DNA from: Glandiceps talaboti
Taxonomy: Eukaryota; Hemichordata; Enteropneusta; Spengelidae
Length of the DNA stretch: 64,000 bases
Direction of reading: 5' to 3'
NCBI RefSeq assembly: GCF_964340395.1
Contig: NC_135570.1
Location: 4,346,822-4,410,821, forward strand
The translations under genes were made by a program, and so were the position numbers. This document shows, piece by piece, positions 11,700-22,899 of this stretch. Numbering within the stretch: the stretch's first letter is position 1; each line of letters starts with the position of its first letter. The notes beneath the pieces were generated by a model that was not told where the DNA came from, searched no databases, and was given only the letters and a program-made list of their open reading frames with translations.

Positions 11700-14140
11700 C
11701 ATTGAAATTGTAAACTGAAATTCTTTGGTACGAACAAACTTACTTACTTGTATCATTTGTACAAGGTACTAGATTACAGTTGTACGCGTACACACTAGTG
11801 TCGGCATTTGGTCGATCGTTATCACACCAAAATTGTTAGATAGATGAGAATTTTTTTTTACAGATTACATGTAGGTCGTGTTTTGACAACATAATCGTGA
11901 AAACTTCAAAATTAACTTCACAAGTATCGCATGGGTCAGAGCGGACTGAGCTTTGCACTTCCATACTTACTGTACACTAGGTAGCTAGCTACGTGCGATC
12001 TCGAGTTTGGTAGAATTTAAATGTCATTGATGTTCCCGTTATTTTCCTTCCGGGTTCTAATTCTTTGAAAGTATCTGTTATGGCTGTTTTATGATTGATT
12101 AAACTTGTATTTTCAAACCCAATGTCCCATCTCAGAAAACAGTCAATAAAATCACAAACATGTGCTTCTCCGAGTTATCCCGATGTGTATGAGTACCACC
12201 CTAGCTATTTCAAAACAAACGCATAAATGCATACGTCGTGATGGGGTGAGTACGGACTCTTGTTTGGTCTCCGCTCTGTCTCCGTGCGTATGTTTGACTA
12301 TGATGTCAGTCGATGTCATTTACATGACGAGGATTATTGCTGGATAGTGCCAAAACATATGGAAACGATTTTTGAGAAATCTGGAAAGAATTTAATACGA
12401 TTTCTCAACTTTCAAATTTGAATGAAACAAAAATTTATGATGCCTCCATGATTGTACTTGTAGTCTTGTCAGTTCGCGTTACGTTCATCTCCACAACATG
12501 CACAGAGCTAGAGATCATAGAGAACAGTCGACAGGTATAGGAACTAGACTAGGCAGTGATGTATGATCTATGTGTACAACATAGACAGTTGTCCTTGAAA
12601 TTTGATGATCATTACAGAAATAAAAGAGTTGCCAACGTTAGATTTGTCCGGTCCCTGTGAAACTAGTTCGAAGGCTTTTGCCAGCGATAGCGTGGCCAGT
12701 CTTGTTTTACCGCGTAATCCTCAAATGTTTTCCAAATAATTATGAATTTATGTCTTTTTTTTTTACACTTTGGGCATTTTACTTGCTATTAGTACTTCTG
12801 GGAAACTCATATTTAATTTTCCGACCTTTGAATTTTTTTCAATGGTCGTCAGGTTTTAGTACTTTCTTTAGCCGGTCCCGCAACTAAACTGTTGTACGTG
12901 GTTATACTTATAAGTAATAGCTGGGCGTTGTGACCGGTAGGTAATCGGCTATTATCTACATCACTGCCTACTAGCATGAATGTATTAGATCCATGCTACT
13001 AGGTATAGGTACGTCAACGACACAACTACTTGACAGAAAACACTTGTCGCGCGCACAAAAAGTTGTATGAAATTGTGATTTTACTGAGGAGTGTGGTAAC
13101 CCAGAACGTACATCGATCAAACTGAGAAACATTTTGGTTTCATTTAATGTCATTCTATTTCTGTAACAATGTATCATTTTCACGTACCGTTCGCACATGT
13201 GAGCTTGATTTTAGGCAAAATATCGGGCTAACAGAGTACACACAGACTCTTTTGTTCGCTTGTATTGTTTGCATTCGGTATTTGGCATTTCGCACGTTGT
13301 TTATTTCCACCATTCACAGTGTCTTATCATGCTTTGTGTAACTTGTAAGCCTAATTGACAACTGGCCAACGGTTTTTACTAGACAAATTTGAAACAAATT
13401 TTGGGTCAGTTTGACGGTAAACCCACTATATTGGCTACCAAACTTAGTTAACGTCAGTTATTTCTACTCATGTTGCATCACTATATATTTACAAACAGTA
13501 TATATGAAATATGAGAGCCATGTGACTTTTTCAGTGCAAAATGGGATGAAGACATGAGGGCAAAGTCAGTGCTCCTTACAGCAGTTTGAATTTCCCGCAT
13601 ATGCATACATTACCCATAATCCTCTTTATATAGTGGACCTTGGCCTTTAAGTGATTCAAACTCACCAGAAAACAATTTTTTTTCTTGGCCTTAAAATAGG
13701 TTTACAATGAGCGCGGAGTTCACAAACAGGTGAAATATTTATCATCGTTTCAATTTCGTCAAATATGGACTTATCATTTTCAAATTTCACGCACTTAATG
13801 CGCAGATGAATAAAGAGAAATCGTGTCTTTTTAGATTTTCGATTAGAAGTTTAGGAAGTATTATATTGACCTCGAATCATCTCCTTTTTACCGTGTTCTT
13901 TTCCGATTTCTCTTGATAACAAACTATCGCTGTTTGTTGCAAGGCTTGTACATAATCATTTATTTAGCTCTGTATCTCAGGATATAAATACACTCACATA
14001 TTTATCAAGTGTAATAATCTATAATTTATACCCAAATCATGCGTGTGATCAAAATATGGAAAATAGACCAAGCCTCGCCTAGCCTATGAAGAAAATTTCA
14101 CGACAATGTATCAATAATGGTGACCAATACATTGACCTCT
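11700..14140. other. intergenic, mostly unique, no gene seen
   Basis: Somewhat richer in CpG than its surroundings around 11.8-12.3 and 13.0-13.3 kb. The short open frames lack splice sites and recognisable domains. 13580-13625 contains a GAATTTCC...ATTACCCA block also found, inverted, in the TIR element at 57903-58023. Confidence 0.35.
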
Positions 14141-14146
14141 ATATAA

Positions 14147-15237
14147 TTAGTGTACAGTGAGTGATGTAGTATGTAGATGAGTGATGTAGATCTCTCCTCT
14201 CACAGGGGATGGCATGGAAAGGGTAGAATATTGTTGGTTTTCAGAAGTAGCAGTGTCTGCCTTCATTGAGTATTCATGTGGCCACGGAACATGATAAATC
14301 ACCTGTTCACTTGATTTCCTAACCAGGGGTGAACAAATCCACTGATCCTGGGCCCGGGACTAGCGATTTTTTTGGCAGACCACACAAATTTTACCTTGTC
14401 CAGTCCGTCGGACCAGTAACTTACTGTTAATAACTATGTTAAAAAGTCATCTGAATATACAGATTCATGGGCAATTTCACATTAGCAGGACCTGGGACCA
14501 CTAATTCTTTCAGCAGGACTACTGGATTTTTTAAGGTTCTGGTCCGGGGACCACCAGTTCACAAAATGATTTGTTCACTCCTGCTAACAGCTCCAGACTT
14601 GGGCTTTCTCTTCTTATGTAACTTTTTGAAGGTTTCATAAACTGGCTTACCTTCACTGTGAGTTGTCAGTGGTCCATCCGTGCCACATTCATCAGCTGAT
14701 GAGTCTGATTGCAAGGAAGCTGAATCAGATGTTGATACCTCGAGAGCCTGTTTTGATTTGTGTACCTTCCTTGTCAACTTTTTGTCCCGTCTTAGCTCTT
14801 TAACTGTGGCGGGTTTTGGGTTTTTGGCCATTGATTTCAGCCTTTCATTTTTGGCCATCTCTTCTTGCAATGTCATGTCCAGTTCTAGTTGTTCATTCTC
14901 TATCTTAATTGCCTCTAACATTCTTCTGCAAGTATCAACATCAGGAAGAACTTGCTTACCCCAACCCTTGCGTATGGTATCTTTGGTGTTTCGCAGGCAT
15001 TCCCTTCCTTGGCGGTGATGGATGGAGTACGAGTACGGGTGGCAGTGTCGACGTGTCCCCCATCACATGGCCCTTGTGCTCCGTCTGGTCGTTTGGTAAC
15101 ATTGGGCTGCCAACTGAGAATGTGTCAAAGATGTATGAAGAGTCCTTATTTCCTCTACATAACTTTCCCGATAGCCCTTTGTGGGCGGCTAACGGTACTT
15201 TGCATACAGAGCAATGTCTTGAAGGCCTTGTAGACAT
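14147..15237 (-). pseudogene. broken C2HC-type / coiled-coil ORF, split by a transposon
   Basis: Reading from ATG 15237-15235, the first part carries CSVCKVPLAAHKGLSGKLC, a C-x2-C-x6-H-x7-C zinc-knuckle-like motif, and stops at 14956. A second frame, open across that stop, encodes a charged segment (TIRKGWGKQVLPDVDTC, then a probable coiled coil EQLELDMTLQEEMAKNERLK, then a Lys-rich tail). The join needs one frameshift near 15000. The second frame appears to end at 14559 inside the element at 14324-14583. If that element and one target duplication are discounted, the frame continues on the far side for 57 codons (including HVPWPHEY) to TAA at 14147-14149. This looks like the N-terminal ORF of a mobile element or a decayed host gene; I do not recognise the family. 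Confidence 0.5.
14324..14583. mobile_element. hAT-like MITE, 260 bp, inserted in an ORF
   Basis: Termini CAGGGGTGAACAAATC and GATTTGTTCACTCCTG are inverted repeats (15 of 16 match). The element is flanked by perfect 5-bp direct repeats CTAAC (14319-14323 and 14584-14588). The interior is palindromic in places and has no ORF of its own. Removal would restore an open minus-strand frame, which shows that the insertion was into coding sequence. Confidence 0.8.
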
Positions 15238-15289
15238 CGCTGAATGTGGTTTTTGAAATTGCAAATCCAAAATGTCTGACGAATTCAAA

Positions 15290-16220
15290 CTAAATCACAA
15301 TGCATTGTGGGAATAACGCTGTTATGGACTGATGAGGGCGCCACACATTTCCACAAGACAAGAGAGCATCTTCCGCAATGAAATGGTCTGAAACCCTGAG
15401 GCTGTCTTATACTTACAGTGACTACTCTAACCAACAATTAAGCAAATTTCTCCAAAATGTATAAATTTAGTACAATTAGTGTACAGTGAGGGCGTGCCAC
15501 TCAACAAAATCTTGACAAATTTCCCATAGGGGATCACGAAAGCCGAGTGAAGTCGAGGATGGCAAGCTTTCCTGTGCTGAGAATAGGAGGTGTGGCGGGC
15601 ATTTCAACAACATTTTTGACAACCAACTTTCATAAGGACTTGACGAATCACAGATATAGAGCTAAATTTCTTGCATAAATCATGAAATTGCTTACGGAAG
15701 GCATTCAGTTTAAATCTGGTTTTTAATACTAACTTTCAAATGATATCATTTCCTTCATGGAATTCTGGCTGAAGATCTAGAAAGATCTGTTTGACTAATT
15801 TTCCAAGCATGTAAATATATATATTTGAGAATGTCTCTCAATTTTTGAGCACAGTTTCATCAGAGAGATTGCTGATGTTCTTCATACTGATCAAAGTGAT
15901 GTTCTTGAAAAGTGAGAAGTTATTAGTCCTGCAAATCAACCTATAAAAACTACATGATTAGTATTTATAAACAAAAGAAATAAAATAGTAGACAAAATAA
16001 ATAAATAATTTATTGTCTTTTATTTTTACATCAATTTTTTGTCCGGTGAGTTTGGCTAATTGAATGGCTCTGTATTTTGATCCTGATGAGAAAGAAAATG
16101 ATAAAGATCTACCTACCCCACCTATTCTAAAATTGAGTGCAATCACAACCACACATTTTTTTTAGGCCCAAGGCCAAATTAAAAAAAGCAATGTGCTTTT
16201 CCTGAAACCCGGCCAACTCT
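15290..16220. other. intergenic with a dispersed repeat
   Basis: 16085-16170 is a copy of the CTACCTACCCCACCTATTCT repeat. A short palindrome CACAATGCATTGTG lies at ~15297. No gene was seen. Confidence 0.4.
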
Positions 16221-16224
16221 AAAC

Positions 16225-16465
16225 ATGATGGGTGTGTGCAAACACACATCAACAAATGGTTAGTCCAATGTGATCAATGAGGGCGCACAGTACAAAGATA
16301 TTCTAGTACAGTAGATGATATCAGTACATACAAAACAACTCCTTTAATTTTGTGTCCTGCCCTGTGCAATTGGTAGTGATGTTTGGAAATTGAGATCCAG
16401 TAGTAAAGAAGAGTTACAACAAACACTGTACAAGTGACTGTTCAGTGATGTTTGGTAGTTAAGAG
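16225..16465. repeat. 3' block of the acyltransferase segmental duplication
   Basis: Matches 6795-7062. Shared blocks include ATGATATCAGTACATACAAA and CCCTGTGCAATTGGTAGTGA. The left arm of the palindrome seen in the other copy is absent, and ~40 bp near its right end are missing. Confidence 0.7.
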
Positions 16466-16879
16466 GTTCATTCTACCTTAAGCCAACATCTCTACTCTAT
16501 TACAATAAAACTCTCTTACAGTTACACGGTGGCAGCACTGATATTTGAACTGACTTTGTCAAAATGACTGGGAGTACACATGATGCATATAGAAACCAAA
16601 TGGGATTGAAAAGTGTGTGAAAATACAATTCATTGCTGTATTGCAGTCTTCTTTGCTTTCATTCAGAAAGTACAATCAAACCTTTAAACTATTAAAATAA
16701 ATGTAGTCAATGCTAATATAGTAGTCAAGTGAAAAAATCTCTTAATATGATAAAATTCAAGTAATTTTGGTGGAAAATGATGTACCCTCATATAGTGGGA
16801 AGACTGCATCATATCACCCTGGTAGTTGAGCCTTTGGTTTTCTAAGATACACATGAATTGTCCCTACATATTGATACAA

Positions 16880-17150
16880 CAGTGATTATTGAATGGATGT
16901 TGGTTTAATTATAGTCTCAGTAAGGAGGCGTCTCTGAAAACTAGTGTATTTAGAGCTCCATAAACTTGCAAAGTTGTTTTGGGACTTCAAATGTTTCCAC
17001 TATCTTGATCACAGGGTGATTAGAATCACACAACAGAGGAATTGCTATCACTATCACCTACTTGTGTAATCTACCACATTGAAGAACAATAGATAGTTTG
17101 TGTCTATCTTAGTAAAATGAAGGCTGGATTACCAGCGTTGTATGTTGCTG
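16880..17150. repeat. dispersed repeat shared with 63150-63430
   Basis: Collinear similarity over ~270 bp to the right end of the window: TTGGTTTAATTAT, TTGATCACAGGGTGA versus TTGATTACACAGGGTGA, and AGTTTGTGTCTATCTTAGT. No coding content; probably two copies of a mobile element with unknown ends. Confidence 0.55.
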
Positions 17151-17282
17151 TTAAAAGATCATACAGTGAAATTTCTTGCTAACACATAGTACAACAGTTT
17201 TTTCACATGTGACCATCACAAGTCAATACATTATGTGGACTTATGAAATATTTTGCTAATAGAAATCTATGACATATATTTA

Positions 17283-17293
17283 TATGTATATAA

Positions 17294-17351
<58 letters not shown>

Positions 17352-17690
17352 AATATATATATATTAGGTACACTTCACTTTTTTTTTAGATTTTCATATT
17401 TTTCGAAATGGATGTTCTACTAGTCAATACCTCATCAATGTGTTGCCATGGTAACCTAGCATCCAGTCATGTGAGCGTTTTTGCTCTCACTATTCCCTGA
17501 CAGCAAAGATCCCAACATGACTGGTTCTAGGCTATTACCATGGTGACAAAGATCCCCACATGACTGGATTCTAGGCCATTGCCATGGTGACAAAGATCCC
17601 CACATGACTGGATTCTAGGCTATTGTCATGGTGACAAAGATCCCCACAGGACTGAATTCTAGGCCATTGTCATGGTGACAAATAAGTTCT
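17283..17690. repeat. (GT)n microsatellite and 44-bp minisatellite
   Basis: A GT run at ~17299-17347 is flanked by TATATA. From ~17500, about four copies of a 44-bp unit follow, containing CCATGGTGACAAAGATCCCC and ACATGACTGGATTCTAGGC. Confidence 0.85.
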
Positions 17691-17699
17691 AGAAATGTT

Positions 17700-18379
17700 C
17701 CTGTGGTGACTCAGTTTCCTAATTATTAGAGTAATAATATTTACAATAGTTACAGTTTCAAGCACAGATAAGGAACTTTGTCCACAAAACAAAATACAGA
17801 CACTGATAGCATATATATGCATAAAATGATACATTTGATCTCACTTTGTACACAAATCAACATCACTGTTGGATGACACAAGATTCAAGTACATAAACTG
17901 TTTAGTTGTGTTCACAGAGATAAAATGTGCCTGTGTTATCAATATCTGTATTGAGTCTGTAAAAACCCTATCCTATTGAAACTCTATACACTCTAAGTCT
18001 TAATTATGGTAGTACACTACTAGTGCTAACAAAAACACTGACTAAAACACATATCATTACTGGGGTTCTCCCAAAAGCAAACACATTTAAAGGATTTAAT
18101 ATGTGGTAACAGTTTAGTTAATTTATATTGTGGGATTAGCACATTATATTCTATTTTGTGTACTTTTTATTTTTTTTGTTTACTCTTTACAATGTTTCGT
18201 CCCTATTTTGACTGTTCTTTTAACGTTACTATGGCTACCTTATTGGTACATTGTCACATGTAACTATGGCAACAATGGAACATTGCCAAATTGTTGTATA
18301 GATGTTTGACGATGTATCTTTTTAGCCAATTCTAAGCGAGATTTCTATTCAGTTTCTCTGAACCATAATTCCATCAATG
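17700..18379. promoter_or_regulatory. acyltransferase 3' flank with candidate poly(A) signal
   Basis: On the minus strand, AATAAA (forward TTTATT at 18166-18171) lies about 210 bases past the stop codon of the acyltransferase and is its likeliest cleavage signal. Nothing else was recognised. Confidence 0.4.
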
Positions 18380-19858
18380 TCATTCACAAGCATTGGTCAA
18401 TATTTTCATTGCTAGATCTGCATACTGCTGTACTGTTTCTTTACTGGTGATTTGTGTATAGTAAACAATACTCCAGTAAATACATTTACGAAATGTAAAG
18501 ATATTGTTGACAAATATTGGTCCAAGTGACGCTGCATAAACACTCATGTATGTACCAATCAGCTCAAAGGTGCGACCATTTTCTCTGGTGACAAAATCAC
18601 ATCTCCCCATATTCGAAATGCTAAACAGTGGTCTCATGCGACCATGACCACTTTTTTGGCCAGCATTCAACATCAACTTGAAAATATTAACTCCTAGGTC
18701 GTCTATAAGATATTTGAATATTTTGCTCATTTCCATAACTTCTCTCTCCAACAGACGATGTACTTGTTGATAACACGTTTTGGCAAGTTTCCAGAAATCA
18801 TCAGGTGTCTTTACAACAGGCACTTTCACCGGCATTTCCATATTTCCAAAGAACACACCCATGTTATCATCCCCTGGATTGGAAGGCAGGTATCTTCTCA
18901 TGTTGATCTGAAACAATGTTGCGATGGATTTTTTACTTCGAACACTCTCACCGAACGTGAGTTGGACCATAGCGATTGAAAATGCAGCTGTGAGAGCACC
19001 ATGAACTGTGATTCCGTTCTCTTTGCAACGTTTGATGAACTCTGTGGTAAGAGGTTCTGGAATAACAACTGGCAAAATTCTTGATTCATGGGCAACGTCT
19101 TCATTCTTGACCATTTCTGCAGGGTGATGTTTCATGTAAACATTTTCACTGGACTTGACCATTTCTTTTAAAGCAAAGGTGACCAATTTTGGTTTCTGCC
19201 ACCACGACATTTTCATGGCATTTGGCGGTAGTAGATCATACAATGATGGCAGGAAGGGTAAACTTTCTACTTCAAGAGGGTCATCATCTTTAGCAGAGTG
19301 TACCATTTCCAGATAAGTAAGAAGATGGTCTGTAAGTCTAATACCAGCATTTCCATCCATTATTCCATGATGATAGCCCAATATCATATTAGTGCAGTAG
19401 GAATGGCCTGTCTTGCTATCCTTCTTGTCAATTTCTTGACTTTTCAAAAGCCACAGTCGCCAAAGTGGACCAGTACAAAGATCATATGATGTCTTCCCAT
19501 CTCTCACATGGGTTTCCTCCCAGCTGATCTCATCCACAAACCTGACATCAATTCTCTCATCTTCTTTTTCGATCTCACTGTAGTACACCCTCTCCTTTCC
19601 ATTTCTAGGGTTTACTTCTCTGGTGACCTTTGACCTGAGGAGTGGATGTCGTCTGCTTAATAGTATGGCAGCCTTTGTGACAAGATCTTCTGTGATTGGA
19701 ACTGGAGATTCTACTACCAAGATATGAGCAACATTTGACATTCCTTCAAATTGAAAAGACAAACCTTCCATAAAGTCGAGTTCACGTCCAAATATGGTTT
19801 CTTCTGATACTTCCACATGTTCTTTGGTCTCATTCTTTCCTTCCTCAGCAGTTGCCAT
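18380..19858 (-). CDS. HHxxxDG acyltransferase (condensation / alcohol acetyltransferase-like), 492 aa
   Basis: A single uninterrupted coding exon runs from ATG 19858-19856 to TGA 18382-18380. The protein has the features of the CoA-dependent acyltransferase superfamily with the HxxxD active site: RRHPLLR at 69-75, near the N-terminus, and HHGIMDG at 163-169. H164 is the expected general base and D168/G169 are structural. Proteins of this fold move acyl groups onto alcohols or amines (alcohol acetyltransferases, wax-ester/diglyceride synthases, peptide-synthetase condensation domains). The acceptor here cannot be told from sequence. No signal peptide or clear membrane helix is visible, so it is probably cytosolic. 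Just 5' of the ATG the minus strand reads CTATCTTAACAG|GAT, a good splice acceptor, so an upstream non-coding exon is likely. A truncated paralogue lies at 7225-7464. The 2.2-kb array upstream separates the coding exon from any distal promoter. Confidence 0.85.
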   Translation of the reverse strand: MATAEEGKNETKEHVEVSEETIFGRELDFMEGLSFQFEGMSNVAHILVVESPVPITEDLVTKAAILLSRRHPLLRSKVTREVNPRNGKERVYYSEIEKEDERIDVRFVDEISWEETHVRDGKTSYDLCTGPLWRLWLLKSQEIDKKDSKTGHSYCTNMILGYHHGIMDGNAGIRLTDHLLTYLEMVHSAKDDDPLEVESLPFLPSLYDLLPPNAMKMSWWQKPKLVTFALKEMVKSSENVYMKHHPAEMVKNEDVAHESRILPVVIPEPLTTEFIKRCKENGITVHGALTAAFSIAMVQLTFGESVRSKKSIATLFQINMRRYLPSNPGDDNMGVFFGNMEMPVKVPVVKTPDDFWKLAKTCYQQVHRLLEREVMEMSKIFKYLIDDLGVNIFKLMLNAGQKSGHGRMRPLFSISNMGRCDFVTRENGRTFELIGTYMSVYAASLGPIFVNNIFTFRKCIYWSIVYYTQITSKETVQQYADLAMKILTNACE

Positions 19859-22697
19859 ATCCTGTTAAGATAGAGATACAAATGAAATGAGACTGACACT
19901 GTACAATTCAATTTAGGATAGCCCTATATTTACTGCAGAGTCCTAATTCAGATAGCAGTGCAAAGCAAGTAAAGGCTTTACAATGTTTATGTTGGTATCA
20001 TAAAACAACAGTTTACAACTGTACAGTTTACAAATTAACTTAATTTATGTCACATACTAAGCTCATAATAAAAACAACTGAACCAGAGTTCACCAATGAT
20101 ATTGTAGTACAAATGTATATAATGGACAAAGTTTGGCGACTTGGATAGATACAATAACACCCTCTCCCCCACCCCAGAGGATACAATAACACCCTCTTCT
20201 CCACCCAAGAGGATACAATAGCACCCTCTCTGCCACCCCAGAGGATCTAACACCCTCTCCCCTACCCAAGATGGTACAATAACATATTCTCCCGACCCCA
20301 GAGGCTGCAATAACACCTCTCCCCATCCCAGATGGTACAATAACACACTCTCCCCACCACAGAGGATACAGTAACACCCTCTCCCCACCCGAGGATACAA
20401 TAACACCCTCTTCTCCACCCCAGCAGATACAACAACACCCCTTCTCCACCCCCGGTGGTATAATAACACTCTCCCCCACCCCAGAGGATACAATAACACC
20501 CTCTCTGCCACCCCAGAGGATACAATAACACCCTCCCCCCACCCCAGATGGTACAATAACACTCTCCCCACCCCAGAGGCTACAATAACACCCTCTCCCC
20601 CACCCGAGGATACAATAACACCCTCTCCCCAACCCAGAGGGTACAATAACACCCTCTCCCCAACCCAGAGGGTACAATAACACACTCTCCCCACCCCAGA
20701 GGCTACAATAACACCCTCTCCCCCACCCGAGGATACAATAACACACTCTCCCCACCCCAGAGGCTACAATAACACCCTCTCCCCCACCTGAGGATACAAT
20801 AACACCCTCTCCCCCACCCGAGGATACAATAACACCCTCTTCTCCACCCCAGACGGTACAATAACACCCTCTCCCCCACCCGAGGATATAACACCCTCTC
20901 TCCAACCCCAGAGGCTACAATAACACCCTCTCCCCAACCCCAGACGGTACAATAACACCCTCTCCCCCACCCGAGGATACAATAACACCCTCTTCTCCAC
21001 CCCAGAGGGTACAATAACACCCTCTCCCCACCCCAGAGGGTACAATAACACTCTCCCCACCCCAGAGGATACAATAACACACTCTCCCCACCCCAGAGGA
21101 TACAATAACACCCTCTCCCCAACCCAGAGGGTACAATAACACACTCTCCCCACCCCAGAGGATACAATAACACCCTCTCCCCAACCCAGAGGGTACAATA
21201 ACACCCTCTCCCCAACCCAGAGGGTACAATAACACACTCTCCCCACCCCAGAGGCTACAATAACACCCTCTCCCCCACCCGAGGATACAATAACACACTC
21301 TCCCCACCCCAGAGGCTACAATAACACCCTCTCCCCCACCCGAGGATACAATAACACCCTCTCCCCCACCCGAGGATACAATAACACCCTCTTCTCCACC
21401 CCAGACGGTACAATAACACCCTCTCCCCCACCCGAGGATATAACACCCTCTCTCCAACCCCAGAGGCTACAATAACACCCTCTCCCCCACCCGAGGATAC
21501 AATAACACCCTCTCCCCCACCCGAGGATACAATAACACCCTCTTCTCCACCCCAGACGGTACAATAACACCCTCTCCCCAACCCCAGACGGTACAATAAC
21601 ACCCTCTCTGCCACCCCAGAGGATACAATAACACCCTCTCTGCCACCCCAGAGGATACAATAACACCCTCTCCCCAACCCAGAGGATACAATAACACCCT
21701 CTCCCCAACCCAGAGGGTACAATAACACCCTCTCCCCAACCCAGAGAATACAATAACACCCTCTCTGCCACCCCAGAGGATACAATAACACCCTCTCCCC
21801 AACCCAGAGGGTACAATAACACCCTCTCTGCCACCCCAGAGGATACAATAACACCCTCTCTTCCACCCCAGAGGATACAATAACACCCTCTCTGCCACCC
21901 CAGAGGATACAATAACTTCCTCTTCTCCACCCCAGAGGATACAATAACACCCTCTCCCCATCCCAGAGGATATAACACCCTCTCCCCCACCCCAGACGGT
22001 ACAATAACACCCTCTCCCCATCCCAGAGGATATAACACCCTCTCCCCCACCCCAGACGGTACAATAACACCCTCTCCCCATCCCAGAGGATATAACACCC
22101 TCTCCCCTACCCCAGATGGTACAATAACACACTCTCCCCCCTGAGGATACAATAACACACTCTCCCCACCCCAGAGGGTACAATAACACCTCTCCCCACC
22201 TCAGAGGGTACAATAACACCCTCTCCCCACCCCAGCAGGTAAATAAACACCCTCTGCCCATCCCAGAGGTCATAATAACATCCTTTCCCCACCACAGAGG
22301 GTACAATAACACCCTCTTCTCCACCCCAGAGGGATTGGTCCCTTCACCTTTGCTATCTTTACAAAGACACGTGTTCCATTCTGGAACTATTCGAGTGGCT
22401 GGATAGCCCATTGTTCTTATGCACATTTACATTCATTCTTCAATGCTCATTCACCTGACTACCCATCTTTTTGTCGTTGCTATGGGCATAGTCATGGTTG
22501 CTGGTAACAACTGTGTCAACATGCAAACATTCAAACCAAAGCTCAGCCCATCTGAGTACGACTAGTGTTTGAAATTTTGTCACATATTTAGACCTAATTT
22601 TCATATCAATATCGCTTGTTACACAATATATTTACTAGGTGTTATTCGCCAAATATACCAGTGACCGTACATCTGATGAGAAGAAACCAATAACAAA
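19647..22697. repeat. 5' block of the acyltransferase segmental duplication
   Basis: Collinear with 7253-8591: first 70 codons, 5' flank, the 31-bp array, then shared flank (TGCTATGGGCATAGTCATGG, GGTAACAACTGTGTCAAC, AGAAGAAACCAATA). This copy has a far longer array and an extra ~80 bp at 22365-22455. Confidence 0.75.
20147..22337. repeat. 31-bp minisatellite, ~70 copies
   Basis: Tandem units of ~31 bp containing TACAATAACACCCTCTCCCC followed by AACCCAGAGG or near variants. Unit-length changes and higher-order blocks suggest unequal exchange. The plus strand is C-rich and the minus strand G-rich, with runs such as GGGTTGGGGAGAGGG. Because 31 is not a multiple of three, every minus-strand frame cycles through the same 31-residue pattern without stops. 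Confidence 0.95.
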
Positions 22698-22866
22698 GAG
22701 ACCATTTGGAAAATAATGAAAAACATAACTACCTGAACTAGAAACTCACAATTGAAAAAAAAAATAGAATAAAATAAAATAAAATAAAATAAAAAATCTA
22801 CCTACCCCACCTATTCTAAAATTGAGCATAATCGGAACCACAAATTTTTTTTTATTAGGCCCACAA
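22665..22866. repeat. dispersed repeat, long copy
   Basis: About 200 bp shared with 50440-50633: AGAAACCAATAACA, GAAAAACATAACTAC, a run of AATAAAATAAAATAAAA, then CTACCTACCCCACCTATTCT and AAAATTGAGCATAATCGGAA. Confidence 0.7.
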
Positions 22867-22899
22867 TTTCTCTTATAAAGAATTTTTTTTAAAAAATCT

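Noticed and set aside
20050-22426. Long Gly/Cys/Tyr/Val-rich minus-strand reading frames (up to 319 codons), like a structural repeat protein
   Set aside because: All three frames are equally open because a 31-bp unit cycles through them. No start context, splice sites or frame conservation. The paralogous short array at 8046-8310 behaves the same way.
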